From contig VYBN01000019.1 of the NCBI GenBank assembly GCA_009844425.1, positions 79,260-143,259 of the forward strand: a stretch of 64,000 bases of DNA, written 5' to 3'. A program made the translations under genes and the position numbers. The stretch's first letter is position 1; each line of letters opens with the position of its first letter. This document shows, in pieces, positions 19,551 through 28,644 of this stretch. The stretch is from Gammaproteobacteria bacterium. GTDB taxonomy: Bacteria; Pseudomonadota; Gammaproteobacteria; Steroidobacterales; Foliamicaceae. The notes beneath the pieces were generated by a model. That model had not been told where the DNA came from, did no database searches, and saw only the letters and a list, made by a program, of their open reading frames with translations.

Positions 19551-22370
19551 CTACCTCAAGCGTCTTCGGCTCGAGTTCGCTTTGGCCGCGACCTCAACTC
19601 GATTGCGCATCTTCTCATACAACATGAACAGGTATTCGACGCGCTCGCGCTCGGACGCGAAGCCGCCTCGCCGGTAGAGCCGGTCCACGGCGCGGTCAAG
19701 CGCTTGATGTGCCTTGCGGAGCTGCGGCGGCATCAGGTCGGGATCGTAGAGATTGGCCAGAGTTGCATCCGGATGCGCAGCGCGAGCATCCAGCACGGCC
19801 TTCGCCAGCGGCACCAGTTTCGACACGTCCAGCTCTCGGTCGGCGAAGCCCGCCGGCGTCGGGAAGGTGTTGTAGACGAGGCCGATGGAATACCGGTAAT
19901 CGCTCTTCAGCCGACCACCTACTTGGCGCAGCCACGCCATATGCATCGCCGAGGTCAGCAGGGCGAAGTCCGCGAGCGTCGCATTCTCAAGGACGCGCAC
20001 GAGATTGCTCGGAATTGTCGGCGGTTCGAGCCAACCTATGGGCACATAGTCGCGCCGGTATGAGCTGACTTCTGGGACGACAAGGAATGGCTTGGTGGGA
20101 ATGGTGGAGAACGCGAATTGTGTGGGATAAGCAGCAAGCTCCCGGGTAACAGCGCGTTTGCTTTGCAGACGATATTCTCGAACTGCAGCAATGCGCTCTC
20201 GTACAACTGACAACAGCGCAAGCTTTTCGGGTGGAGCATCAGCCAAAGCCAGAATCCATCGCGAACCTCCCTGCAAGTACTCGCGCGCACCAACAAATGG
20301 GCGGAGATAGGGCTTGGCCTCAGGCTCTTTCTCCAATAGAGTCGCGCGTTTTTCCAAATCGAATATCAGATGTCCACCATCTATAGGCTGTGACCCATAC
20401 CGCAGGGCGCGCAACCCGCTTATCGGCACATTTGACGCCCGCACCACCAGATGCGCATCGGACAGGCCGCCCGCGTCGAACAGGTACGGCGATAGAGCTG
20501 CGTGAAGGCTCTCCTCCGGTTCGGAATTAATGTCGGGATAGCTGAAAAGGCGTTTCTCGGTTCGTGCGGCCTCCCGACGGTCGAGACCGAGAATGACCAC
20601 ATGCACGTGTGCCTTGCCACGTGCGTCCGATCCCCACGCGAAAGTGCGGTGCGCGAACGCAATTTCCAACGTGCAGCGTTTGAACAAAATCGGCCAGAGT
20701 TGCTCGACCTGCTCCCCTTGAGTGATCGAATTGGTTGCGACGAAACCGATGCGCGCATCTGCATCCTGCACATACTCTCCGGCTTTGATAAACCATGCAG
20801 CGACGTAATCTAGTGTGCCGCCGCTCTTCCCGAGCGCCGCGATTCCGCGAACCTGGGCGCGCTGTTCCGGGGTCTGGAACTTCGCGCCTACGAAGGGAGG
20901 ATTGCCCAAGACGAACGAGCATTCATTGGGCGGCAGCAATTCGGACCAGTCCGTTTCCAGTGCATCGCCTTGCACGATGTTTGGTGAGTTCTCGAGCGGA
21001 ATGCGCGCATAAGTCTGGCCGAAAACCAGGCTAAGCCGGGTGTTCATGATGTGATCCATCATCCATAGTGCGGTCTCCGCGGTCCGCGCCGGAAATTCGC
21101 CGAGTTCGATCCCGTAGAACTGATCGACGTCGATACGGGAAAGCTGGTCGGACGGGAGATTGGAACCGCCTCGGAGTTGGCTGAGTCGCTGGAGAGTCTT
21201 GGCGTGAATTTCCTTCAGGACTTCGATCTCCAGTTCGCGCAATTCGCGGTAGGCGATGATCAGGAAGTTGCCGCAGCCGCAGGCCGGGTCGAGGAACTTA
21301 AGTTGTGCGAGTTTTTCCTGAAAGCGCTCTAGGTCCGCCCGGCGGCGGGTGTCCTTGCGGGATTTCAGGCGCTCGAACTCGGCGCGAAGGTCATCCATGA
21401 ACAGCGGCTCGATCACCTTGAGGATGTTCTTCTCGGTGGTGTAGTGCGCGCCCTGGGCTCGGCGCTCGGCCGGATCCATGACCGACTGGAATAGGGCCCC
21501 AAAAATGGCGGGCGAAATATTCGACCAATTGAATCTGCACGCTCCCAGCAGCTTTTCGCGCATGTCTGAATCAAACGCGGGAATGCGGAGCGGCCTGTCA
21601 AACAGGGAGCCGTTTACAAACGGAAAACGCAGCAGGTCCTCATCTCGGGTCGCGTGGCGTTCGTCCTCCGGCGTATCCAGAACCTGAAACAACTCGATCA
21701 GCCGGGCGCCCGTATCCGAGCCGTCCTTCCCGGTGCGGTCGTCAATGAAGTCCAGAAAAATGTCGCGCTCGAAGATACCGGTGTCATCGGCGAACAAACA
21801 GAACACGACCCGCACCAGGAACTGCTCCAGATCGTGCCCCCGGTAGCCGGACTCGTGAAGCGCATCGCGCAGCCGGCCCACCAACTCGGCGGCCCTGATG
21901 TTGACCGGATCCTGATCACGGAATTCACGCCGCCGCAACCCGAGCATGAAGGCGAACGCCTCCACATTCGCCGGCAGTTCAGCCAGCGAAAAGCTTACGA
22001 CTTCTCTCTCACTCAGATCATGCAGTTCGAATGTCTGAAAGTCACTGAGTAGGATGCAGCGGGGACGGTCGTGTTCCGGCAGCGCATCGAAATACTCGCC
22101 GGCCTGCTCACGCGCCTTGTTCAGATCACGCCCGGCGCTTTTCTGTTCAACGATGAGTTCGCCGGGCCAGAACAGGTCGATATAGCCGGAACTGTTGTCG
22201 AGCTTGGACACACGCGCCTCGTAGCGCGCGACGGAACTCCTTCGTATGCCGAATACGCCGAAGAAGTCGTTGTAGAAACTCTGGGTCTCGCCCTTCTCGT
22301 AAGCGGCATCCTTCCATTCCTCCGCAAACGCAGCCGCGCGAACACGGACCTCGTTCCAGGACAGGCGCAT
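19551..22370 (-). CDS. MmeI-type (type IIL) restriction-modification enzyme
   Basis: 939 residues, close to the roughly 920 of MmeI. One polypeptide for cutting and protective methylation. The nuclease site is intact: D65-x9-E75-Q-K77 in YIDLFWPGELIVEQKSAG, the D-x9-ExK pattern of MmeI. The methyltransferase has motif I FLDPACGCGNFL (about 359-370) and motif IV NPPF (490-493), typical of N6-adenine methylation. A target-recognition domain (about 620-820) and C-terminal helices follow. No frameshift is seen, so it should be active. No separate methylase or specificity gene is expected for this type. Confidence 0.88.
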   Translation of the reverse strand: MRLSWNEVRVRAAAFAEEWKDAAYEKGETQSFYNDFFGVFGIRRSSVARYEARVSKLDNSSGYIDLFWPGELIVEQKSAGRDLNKAREQAGEYFDALPEHDRPRCILLSDFQTFELHDLSEREVVSFSLAELPANVEAFAFMLGLRRREFRDQDPVNIRAAELVGRLRDALHESGYRGHDLEQFLVRVVFCLFADDTGIFERDIFLDFIDDRTGKDGSDTGARLIELFQVLDTPEDERHATRDEDLLRFPFVNGSLFDRPLRIPAFDSDMREKLLGACRFNWSNISPAIFGALFQSVMDPAERRAQGAHYTTEKNILKVIEPLFMDDLRAEFERLKSRKDTRRRADLERFQEKLAQLKFLDPACGCGNFLIIAYRELRELEIEVLKEIHAKTLQRLSQLRGGSNLPSDQLSRIDVDQFYGIELGEFPARTAETALWMMDHIMNTRLSLVFGQTYARIPLENSPNIVQGDALETDWSELLPPNECSFVLGNPPFVGAKFQTPEQRAQVRGIAALGKSGGTLDYVAAWFIKAGEYVQDADARIGFVATNSITQGEQVEQLWPILFKRCTLEIAFAHRTFAWGSDARGKAHVHVVILGLDRREAARTEKRLFSYPDINSEPEESLHAALSPYLFDAGGLSDAHLVVRASNVPISGLRALRYGSQPIDGGHLIFDLEKRATLLEKEPEAKPYLRPFVGAREYLQGGSRWILALADAPPEKLALLSVVRERIAAVREYRLQSKRAVTRELAAYPTQFAFSTIPTKPFLVVPEVSSYRRDYVPIGWLEPPTIPSNLVRVLENATLADFALLTSAMHMAWLRQVGGRLKSDYRYSIGLVYNTFPTPAGFADRELDVSKLVPLAKAVLDARAAHPDATLANLYDPDLMPPQLRKAHQALDRAVDRLYRRGGFASERERVEYLFMLYEKMRNRVEVAAKANSSRRRLR

Positions 22371-22448
22371 CAGTCCACCTTTATTGGCGCGGCGCTACGC
22401 GGTTCGCGCCACGCGCGGACTGGTCTGCTACTCTCCAAGTCGCCACGC

Positions 22449-22907
22449 TCAGCATCTAGGCAAAGTGCCTTGGTGAGGTTGCGTTAGACAGCAGTCAATC
22501 AATTCCCTGCCTGGGTGTAAGAAACGCATCAATCCAGAACTGATGTGAGCGCGAAAACGTAGAGTGTGGAGTTCTTTGTCCCGGCATAATCGCCGGACAT
22601 TCTCGCGGAATACACCATACGGCGAGAAGATTATTTTCAGTGTTTCGTTGGGCAGGATCTCCCGGTCCCACGTCACGCCGTCGAAAGATCTGCGGTTCCG
22701 CCTTCTACCGATGCACCAGTCGGTTGCATGGATGGTGACCGGCCGTTTGCCCGAATTCAGGATTCTGATCCGTGACCAGCGTGAAGGGTTACTGACCCGG
22801 ACTTCCAGCCTTAGCGCTTTTGCGGCGCGGCGGTTGATAAACCAGTCCACGCCTCGCAAGACCAGCGAGGTCGGAGGTATCAACGACTCATAATCAGGAA
22901 CGGGCAT
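22449..22907 (-). CDS. Hypothetical protein of the defence island
   Basis: 152 residues, no family recognised. The middle looks beta-rich and immunoglobulin-like (ALRLEVRVSNPSRWSRIRILNSGKRPVTIHATDW), reminiscent of small proteins that describe an alignment of hydrophobic/polar strands, with Cys residues at the end. There is no signal peptide. It sits 66 bp after the HTH protein and 78 bp before the restriction enzyme on the same strand, so it is probably co-transcribed, but its role is unknown. Confidence 0.5.
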   Translation of the reverse strand: MPVPDYESLIPPTSLVLRGVDWFINRRAAKALRLEVRVSNPSRWSRIRILNSGKRPVTIHATDWCIGRRRNRRSFDGVTWDREILPNETLKIIFSPYGVFRENVRRLCRDKELHTLRFRAHISSGLMRFLHPGRELIDCCLTQPHQGTLPRC

Positions 22908-22973
22908 CGGCCACCATGCCTATAGTTGCCGCCAGCCGGCCAAGCTCTGTATCGGAGGAATGGATTGCGACGA

Positions 22974-23390
22974 TCATTCGGCTTCTTCCCAATATGGCCG
23001 ATCTTCCACTTCGTCGTGCCGCCTGCCTTCCGGCGTCGTATAGACGGTTTTCTCGAAGCTCAGGATCAACCAATTGCCGAACCGGGTTCCCAAGCCGCAA
23101 CCGTTCTCGCGCATTAGCGAAAGCGTATCGGGATCAACTTGGTGTCGGTCGGCGAAGTACGTCTGAAGATCGGAGAGCCGGTAGACCGGTGTGTCCTTTG
23201 TCAGCCGCAACACGAAAGCGGGCTCGATTCGCTTTTTCCGTGCCGCCTCTCGGATTGTCGACTCTCCGCAAGCAAACAGCTTCGCGGCCTCGCGCGGTGT
23301 GAGTACTTCGCGCCCGTCCGCTGTACATGCTGCATTGAATTCTCGAGTGCGCGCGGCCTCGCTCTCATTGTAGTAGTTCCGCGAATTCAT
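22974..23390 (-). CDS. Small HTH (excisionase/MerR-like) protein
   Basis: 138 residues. Residues about 29-77 (VLTPREAAKLFACGESTIREAARKKR then VYRLSDLQTYF) have the layout of an HTH_17/MerR-type DNA-binding domain: helix-turn-helix followed by a wing and a recognition strand. The C-terminal half is unassigned. First gene of the minus-strand island, with a 20-bp near-palindrome 26 bp upstream of its start that could be its own operator. A regulator of the restriction operon is the natural guess (inference). Confidence 0.6.
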   Translation of the reverse strand: MNSRNYYNESEAARTREFNAACTADGREVLTPREAAKLFACGESTIREAARKKRIEPAFVLRLTKDTPVYRLSDLQTYFADRHQVDPDTLSLMRENGCGLGTRFGNWLILSFEKTVYTTPEGRRHDEVEDRPYWEEAE

Positions 23391-23406
23391 GACCTTGCCT
23401 TATTCA

Positions 23407-23436
23407 TTGACAAGATAATGACTCTAGCGTCATTAT
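23407..23436. promoter_or_regulatory. Promoter with palindromic operator at the island divergence
   Basis: TAATGACTCTAGCGTCATTA (23416-23435) is palindromic at 18 of 20 positions. On the plus strand a perfect TTGACA (23407-23412) lies just before it and CATTAT (23431-23436) is 18 bp downstream, so the palindrome covers the spacer and -10. It lies 26 bp upstream of the HTH gene on the minus strand and about 210 bp upstream of parD on the plus strand. Binding here could control both directions. Confidence 0.55.
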
Positions 23437-23645
23437 GACCCTGAAGTCAACTCTCTCTCTCGGCTAGAATCCCGATTATCGCAACCGTTGCCGTTATGGC
23501 CATGGAAAGCCAAAACGACGGGCTGAAACGCCTGCACGCTGCCCCCAAGAGCGCTGACGCACCCCAAAGTTGAGTTCATTGACGGAAGGCATGTGTTGAT
23601 AGTTGGCTCGTTGCCAAACGTCGCCGCCGCCGCTAGGATTAGCTC

Positions 23646-23888
23646 ATGAGCACGATGAATTTGCGGCTTCCCGAATCCCTGAAGGACTTTGTCAACGCTC
23701 AGGTCAGCGCCCGCGGCTATAGCACTTCGAGTGAATATGTTCGCGAGCTGATTCGCAAAGACCTCGACCGCCAGCTTTTGCGCGGACTGATTCTCGATGG
23801 CGCAGCGTCGCCTCGGGCAGTTGTGGCGGATGCGGATTACTTTGACGAGCTTCGCAGCCGGATTGATGCTGAAGCCAGCGGGCGGTAA
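23646..23888 (+). CDS. parD: Type II antitoxin, ParD family
   Basis: 80 residues. MNLRLPESLKDFVNAQVSARGYSTSSEYVRELIRKD is the ribbon-helix-helix domain of ParD/CopG antitoxins; the C-terminal part (about 45-80) would wrap the toxin. In-frame ATGs at 23646 and 23655; the second gives the tighter family start. It overlaps parE by one base (TAATG). Such RHH antitoxins usually repress their own promoter. Confidence 0.9.
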   Translation: MSTMNLRLPESLKDFVNAQVSARGYSTSSEYVRELIRKDLDRQLLRGLILDGAASPRAVVADADYFDELRSRIDAEASGR

Positions 23889-24211
23889 TGCCCAAACCCG
23901 CAGCGCTCAGGGAGAGAGCCCGCCGCGACATTGACGAGGCGATAGAGCACTATCTGACTGAAGCCGGCGCGAAAATCGCGAATCAATTTACCGATACGCT
24001 TCAGGCAACCATTCAATCTGTTTCCAGTCAGCCTAAAGCGGGCTCGCCGCGATACGCCCATGAGCTGGATATGGTCGGCTTGCGCTGTCGAAAGGTGGGC
24101 AAGTTTCCTTACTTGATATTCTACGTTGAAAGAAACACGGAGATTGACGTCTGGCGCGTCCTTCATGGCGCACGGGACATACCGAGATGGTTGCGGGAGT
24201 CTGACGAGTAA
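23888..24211 (+). CDS. parE: Type II toxin, RelE/ParE family
   Basis: 107 residues. ARRDIDEAIEHYLTEAGAKIANQFTDTL and VGKFPYLIFYVERNTEIDVWRVLHGARDIPRWL are the ParE helical hairpin and C-terminal strands. ParE toxins poison DNA gyrase. Immediately coupled to parD. The pair marks the gcvPA-side edge of the accessory insert and may stabilise it. Full length for the family. Confidence 0.9.
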   Translation: MPKPAALRERARRDIDEAIEHYLTEAGAKIANQFTDTLQATIQSVSSQPKAGSPRYAHELDMVGLRCRKVGKFPYLIFYVERNTEIDVWRVLHGARDIPRWLRESDE

Positions 24212-24347
24212 CCCTGTCCGCGCTCCGGCCAGTCCTCATACGGGCCGCCGGTTCCAGAAGCTACCCGTTGGACCGAAATGCGGGTACCATTCGGCACGCT
24301 ACAAGCCACCGCAAATCACTGCGTCCCCGCAAGTCTCCGTATAGCTA

Positions 24348-25778
24348 ATGCCCTTTGTCCCGCATACCGGCGAACAAGCGGAAGAAATGCTCGACCGTAT
24401 GGGCTTGGCCCGGCTCCGGGACTTGTACGACGAGGTTCCGGACAGTCTGCTGCGTGACGAGCCGCCCAGTATTTTTCCGGGGCTGGATGAGGCCGGCGTA
24501 ACCCGCATCGCACGCGAGCGCGCCGGCAACAATACACCGCTGCTTTGCTTCGCCGGCGGAGGCGCCTACGAACACCATATACCCGCGGCAATCTGGGACA
24601 TTGCATCGCGGGGCGAGTTCTACAGCAATTACACGCCGTACCAGGCCGAGGCGGCGCAGGGCTCGCTGCAGCTCACCTACGAATACCAGACCATGATCGC
24701 CGGGCTGACCGGCATGGATGTCGCCAATGCGTCGCTGTACGACGGCGCCACGGCTTTTGCCGAGGCCTGCCTCATGGCGGTGCGCTGCAACAGGAAGTCG
24801 GACGCTCGCCGGATTGCCGTGGCGCGCTCGCTGCACCCGGCCTGGCGGGCGGTCGCGCGGACGCTTTTGAACGGCCAGGGGATCGAACTGGTGGAAGCCC
24901 CCCTGGACGATTCCGGACGCGCCGATTTCAACTACGTGTACGAGAATGTCGGCGGCGGATTCGACGCGATCGCGGTGGCCGCGCCGAATTACCTTGGCGG
25001 AATGCCCGACCTCGAGGCCTGGCGCGCGCTCGCGGACAGGGAGGGCGCGCTGTTGGTGGTGGGGATCAATCCCGTTTCGCTGGGCCTGTTGCGGCCGCCG
25101 GGCGAGTTCGGCGCCGATATCGTGTGCGGCGAAGGCCAGCCGCTGGGCATTCCCATGTCCGGAGGCGGTCCCTTCCTGGGCCTGCTGGCCTGCAAGGCCC
25201 AGTACATTCGCCAGATGCCGGGGAGACTGGCGGGGCGGACGGTGGACGCGGCCGGCGACACCGCTTACGTATTGACGCTGCAGGCGCGCGAGCAGCATAT
25301 TCGCCGCAGCCGGGCGACTTCGAACATCTGCACCAATCAGGGGCTGATGGTGGTTGCCGCTACCTTGTACATGGCTTTGCTCGGAGGCGAGGGAATGCGC
25401 CGGGTCGCGTCGGCCTGTCATGCGCGGACGGCGCAACTGGTGGAGGCGCTGACCGCCATCGGGGGCGTGCGGCGGGCCTTTGACGCTCCCTTTTTTCACG
25501 AAGACGTGCTTTGCCTGGACCGCCCGGTAGCCCCTGTTCTGGCCGCCCTGGCGGAGCAGGGCATCCTGGGCGGCGTCGATATCTCCTCCGAGTATCCCGA
25601 ACTGGGCAATGCGCTACTGGTTTGCGCAACCGAAATGCGCACGGAAGACGACATTATTTGCTACGCCCGCGCGCTGCGCGAAATCGTCGCGCCACGTCAG
25701 CGCGCCGCGCGAAATCGTCGCGCCACGTCAGCGCGCCGCACGAAACATGAACCGGACGATTCCGGCCAAACGACCTGA
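24348..25778 (+). CDS. gcvPA: Glycine dehydrogenase (decarboxylating) subunit 1
   Basis: 476 residues. N-terminal half of the P protein, in the two-subunit form. [53 protein letters not shown] and TSNICTNQ are family blocks. No clear ribosome site precedes the ATG. The last 25 or so residues are odd: a 31-bp tandem duplication shifts the frame and gives a basic tail ([22 protein letters not shown]) that ends one base before the gcvPB start. Confidence 0.93.
   Translation: MPFVPHTGEQAEEMLDRMGLARLRDLYDEVPDSLLRDEPPSIFPGLDEAGVTRIARERAGNNTPLLCFAGGGAYEHHIPAAIWDIASRGEFYSNYTPYQAEAAQGSLQLTYEYQTMIAGLTGMDVANASLYDGATAFAEACLMAVRCNRKSDARRIAVARSLHPAWRAVARTLLNGQGIELVEAPLDDSGRADFNYVYENVGGGFDAIAVAAPNYLGGMPDLEAWRALADREGALLVVGINPVSLGLLRPPGEFGADIVCGEGQPLGIPMSGGGPFLGLLACKAQYIRQMPGRLAGRTVDAAGDTAYVLTLQAREQHIRRSRATSNICTNQGLMVVAATLYMALLGGEGMRRVASACHARTAQLVEALTAIGGVRRAFDAPFFHEDVLCLDRPVAPVLAALAEQGILGGVDISSEYPELGNALLVCATEMRTEDDIICYARALREIVAPRQRAARNRRATSARRTKHEPDDSGQTT
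25676..25739. repeat. 31-bp tandem duplication at the gcvPA-gcvPB junction
   Basis: Bases 25676-25708 are repeated exactly at 25707-25739, a period of 31. Since 31 is one more than a multiple of three, the second copy shifts the reading frame. gcvPA uses frame 0 and gcvPB the frame one base later. Removing one copy would therefore join the two genes into one continuous open frame. Typical of slipped-strand duplication. Confidence 0.92.
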
Positions 25779-25779
25779 C

Positions 25780-27246
25780 ATGACGCGCAGGCTGATATTC
25801 GATGTGTCGCGTCCCGGCCGGCGGGCCCGGGCGCAGGCGCCTGCCGCGGAGAGCGCCGCTCCGGCGGGTCTGCCGGCGAAATTGATCCGGGACCGGAAAG
25901 CTCCCCTTCCCGCAGTCTCGGAACTGGATGTCGTGCGCCACTACACGCGCCTTTCGCAGTTGAATTTCTCGATCGACACCAACAGTTACCCGCTGGGTTC
26001 CTGCACGATGAAATACAACCCGCGGGCCTGCCACCGCCTGGCTTCGCTGCCCGGATTTCTCGACGTGCACCCGGCCGCTCCGGACGCTTCCGTTCAGGGT
26101 CTGCTGCAGTGTCTCCACGAACTGCAGGACATGCTGGCCGCGGTGACCGGCATGCAGGCCATCACGCTGGCGCCGATGGCCGGCGCCCAGGGGGAGTTCG
26201 CCGGTGTGGCGATGTTCAAGGCCTACCATCATGCCCGCGGAGACCACGCGCGCGACGAAATCATCGTGCCCGACGCCGCGCACGGCACCAATCCGGCCAC
26301 GGCCGCCATGTGCGGACTGAAGGTACGGGAAATCGCCACCGGCAAGGACGGGGACATAGAACTCGACGCGCTGGATGCGGCCCTGGGCCCGCGCACGGCC
26401 GGAATCATGCTCACCAACCCATCGACTCTGGGGGTGTTCGAGCGCCACATCCTGGAGATATCAAGACGGGTTCACGCCGCCGGCGGCCTGCTGTATTACG
26501 ACGGCGCCAACCTCAACGCCCTGCTGGGCCGCGTGCTGCCGGGCGACATGGGCTTTGACGCGGTGCACCTGAACCTGCACAAGACCTTCTCCACGCCGCA
26601 TGGCGGCGGCGGTCCGGGAGCGGGGGCCGTGGGCGTGGCAAGCAGTCTCCAGCCCTTTCTGCCCGTGCCCTACGTTGAAAAGGCCGAAGGGGAGTACCGG
26701 TGGCGCAGCGACAGTCCGGACAGCATCGGAAAGCTGGCGGCCAACGGCGGCAACATCGGCGTGCTGCTGCGCGCCTGGGTGTACCTCAGGATGCTGGGGC
26801 GCGAGGGATTGCAGCGGGTGGCCGACCACGCGGTGCTCAACGCCAACTACCTGGCGTTCCGGCTCGCGGAAGAGGGCTTCGATCTGGCCTATCCCGAACG
26901 GCGCGCCGGGCACGAGTTCGTGATCAGCCTGAAGCGCCTGCGCGATGAAACCGGCGTCACCGCCGCCGACTTCGCCAAGGCCATGCTGGACGAAGGCTTT
27001 CATGCGCCCACCGTGTACTTCCCGCTGCTGGTTCCCGAGTGCCTGCTCATCGAGCCGACCGAAACCGAGTCCCCCGAAGCGCTGGATGCGCTGATTGAAG
27101 CCATGGTGCGTATCCGCGACGCGGCCCTGAGCGATCCCGAGGCGGTTCGCTCCGCCCCGCACCGCATGCCGGTCCGGCGTCCCGACGAGGTGCTCGCCGC
27201 CCGCAAGCCGGACCTGGCCCACGCCCCGGCGCTGCGCCGGGATTGA
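25780..27246 (+). CDS. gcvPB: Glycine dehydrogenase (decarboxylating) subunit 2
   Basis: 488 residues from the ATG at 25780 ([16 protein letters not shown]), the family-like N-terminus; an ATG at 25747 would add 11 residues and lies inside gcvPA. C-terminal, PLP-carrying half of the P protein. The PLP lysine is in [41 protein letters not shown] is the standard glycine-binding region. One base separates it from the gcvPA stop, so the two are translationally coupled. Confidence 0.94.
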   Translation: MTRRLIFDVSRPGRRARAQAPAAESAAPAGLPAKLIRDRKAPLPAVSELDVVRHYTRLSQLNFSIDTNSYPLGSCTMKYNPRACHRLASLPGFLDVHPAAPDASVQGLLQCLHELQDMLAAVTGMQAITLAPMAGAQGEFAGVAMFKAYHHARGDHARDEIIVPDAAHGTNPATAAMCGLKVREIATGKDGDIELDALDAALGPRTAGIMLTNPSTLGVFERHILEISRRVHAAGGLLYYDGANLNALLGRVLPGDMGFDAVHLNLHKTFSTPHGGGGPGAGAVGVASSLQPFLPVPYVEKAEGEYRWRSDSPDSIGKLAANGGNIGVLLRAWVYLRMLGREGLQRVADHAVLNANYLAFRLAEEGFDLAYPERRAGHEFVISLKRLRDETGVTAADFAKAMLDEGFHAPTVYFPLLVPECLLIEPTETESPEALDALIEAMVRIRDAALSDPEAVRSAPHRMPVRRPDEVLAARKPDLAHAPALRRD

Positions 27247-27264
27247 TGCGCGCAAACGGCCGAC

Positions 27265-28062
27265 ATGAAACGGGCCTACGTATCGACCCAAAGAGGTCAG
27301 ATTCACCTGCGGTATATCGAATCGCGCCTGAAGCCTGCCGGCACGCCCCTCGTTTGCCTTCACCCGTTTCCCTATAGCGGCGCTTTCTTCGAGACGATCG
27401 TGCCGCTATTGAACGAGCGGCGCAGGGTTCTGGCGCCGGATTGCCCCGGATTCGGGGGATCGGACGCACCTCAAGGGATGCTCTCGATGGAGGAACTCGC
27501 GGAAACCGTCCTTGAGGCGCTTGAAGGAGCGCCCGAGGCGCCGGCAGGCCCCGTGGATCTAATGGGCTTTCACAGCGGCTGTCTGCTGGCGGTGGAGATG
27601 GCGCGGCTGGAGCCTTCCCGCGTGCGAAGAATTGCGATCATCGACGTGCCTTATTTCACCGCCGAGGAGCAGAAAGGCCGATACCCGAAGTCCACCGCGC
27701 CGGTTCGGTACGATGGAGACCTGACGAGCCTGGCTGACGCCTGGGAGTTCAGCGTGGCCAGGCGCCTGGACGGCATGCCGTTCAACCGCGCCTTCGGCAA
27801 CTTCGTGGAACTCCTGCGCGCGGGGGAGCGGGCCAACTGGGGATACCACGCCACGCTTACCTACGATTGCGCGCCGCGCTTTAGCGCCGTTCGGCACGAA
27901 ACGCTTGTCGTCGCCAGCCAGTACATGCTCAAGGAACACACGCGCAAGGCCGCGGCCGATATCCCCGACGCCCGCTTCGTCGAGCGCAGGGACGTGACCC
28001 GGGCCGTCATGGAAGAGGGCGCCCCCGCCATCGCGGAAGAAGTAACGGCCTTCCTGGGCTGA
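27265..28062 (+). CDS. Alpha/beta hydrolase-fold protein with GxHxG elbow
   Basis: 265 residues with CLHPFPYSGAFFE (oxyanion region), LAPDCPGFGGSD and the nucleophile elbow MGFHSGCL. The normal Ser of GxSxG is His here. A paralogue at 52506-53444 has GYHTG at the same place, so this is a feature of the subfamily. Whether it is a hydrolase is doubtful; no cofactor site is seen. It follows gcvPB by 18 bp and converges on soxG. No signal peptide. Confidence 0.75.
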   Translation: MKRAYVSTQRGQIHLRYIESRLKPAGTPLVCLHPFPYSGAFFETIVPLLNERRRVLAPDCPGFGGSDAPQGMLSMEELAETVLEALEGAPEAPAGPVDLMGFHSGCLLAVEMARLEPSRVRRIAIIDVPYFTAEEQKGRYPKSTAPVRYDGDLTSLADAWEFSVARRLDGMPFNRAFGNFVELLRAGERANWGYHATLTYDCAPRFSAVRHETLVVASQYMLKEHTRKAAADIPDARFVERRDVTRAVMEEGAPAIAEEVTAFLG

Positions 28063-28092
28063 ACGCCCTCGTTCCCAGGGGGAGCCGCGCCG

Positions 28093-28644
28093 TTACGGTG
28101 CCGAGAAACGGGCGCGGTGGGGGCGCGCGGCATTCTCCAGCCAGCGGTGCACGTAGTCGGAGAAGCTTCGGCGAACGACGATTGCGTAGCTTGACGGGTC
28201 AACGGCGGCCAGCAGGACAGCCGCCCTCCCGAGGCCTGTCTGCGCGCATTGGCCCGGGGCGAACTCCCTCGGGTGGAGATCGAGGGCGCAGCCTTTCGCC
28301 AGCACGGCGCGCGCTTCCGCGCCGCGCACAAGCAGCTCGACATTGCCCCCGCTCACATCGTTGACCGCGGCGTGGAAACCGCCGAGCGCTTCCGCGAGTT
28401 CGCTGCCCAGAGCGGCGGCGCGCTCCGCGACGTTCGCGATCAGCCACTCGTCCGGCCCCAGCCAGTAGACCTCGTGCCCGCCGTTCGTGAATGTATTCGC
28501 GGCCTGCGGTATCGGTTGGCCGAGGACTCGCTCGGCGGTCTCGACGGCCTGCCCGTGGTGCGGATTCAGCCTGAGGTTCAGGAACCCGCGGCCGGAACGG
28601 ACGCTGATCGCGACGCCCGAGAGCGGCAGGCCGTTGTCAGACAT
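28093..28644 (-). CDS. soxG: Sarcosine oxidase gamma subunit
   Basis: 183 residues from the ATG at 28644 (MSDNGLPLSGVAISVRSG); the track start 58 codons earlier is shadow of soxA. The GcvT/SoxG fold is seen in NPHHGQAVETAERVLGQPIP, WLGPDEWLIA and CALDLHPREFAPGQCAQTGLGRAAVLL. Smallest GcvT-like subunit of heterotetrameric sarcosine oxidase. Overlaps soxA by 8 bp; last gene of soxB-D-A-G. Confidence 0.88.
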   Translation of the reverse strand: MSDNGLPLSGVAISVRSGRGFLNLRLNPHHGQAVETAERVLGQPIPQAANTFTNGGHEVYWLGPDEWLIANVAERAAALGSELAEALGGFHAAVNDVSGGNVELLVRGAEARAVLAKGCALDLHPREFAPGQCAQTGLGRAAVLLAAVDPSSYAIVVRRSFSDYVHRWLENAARPHRARFSAP

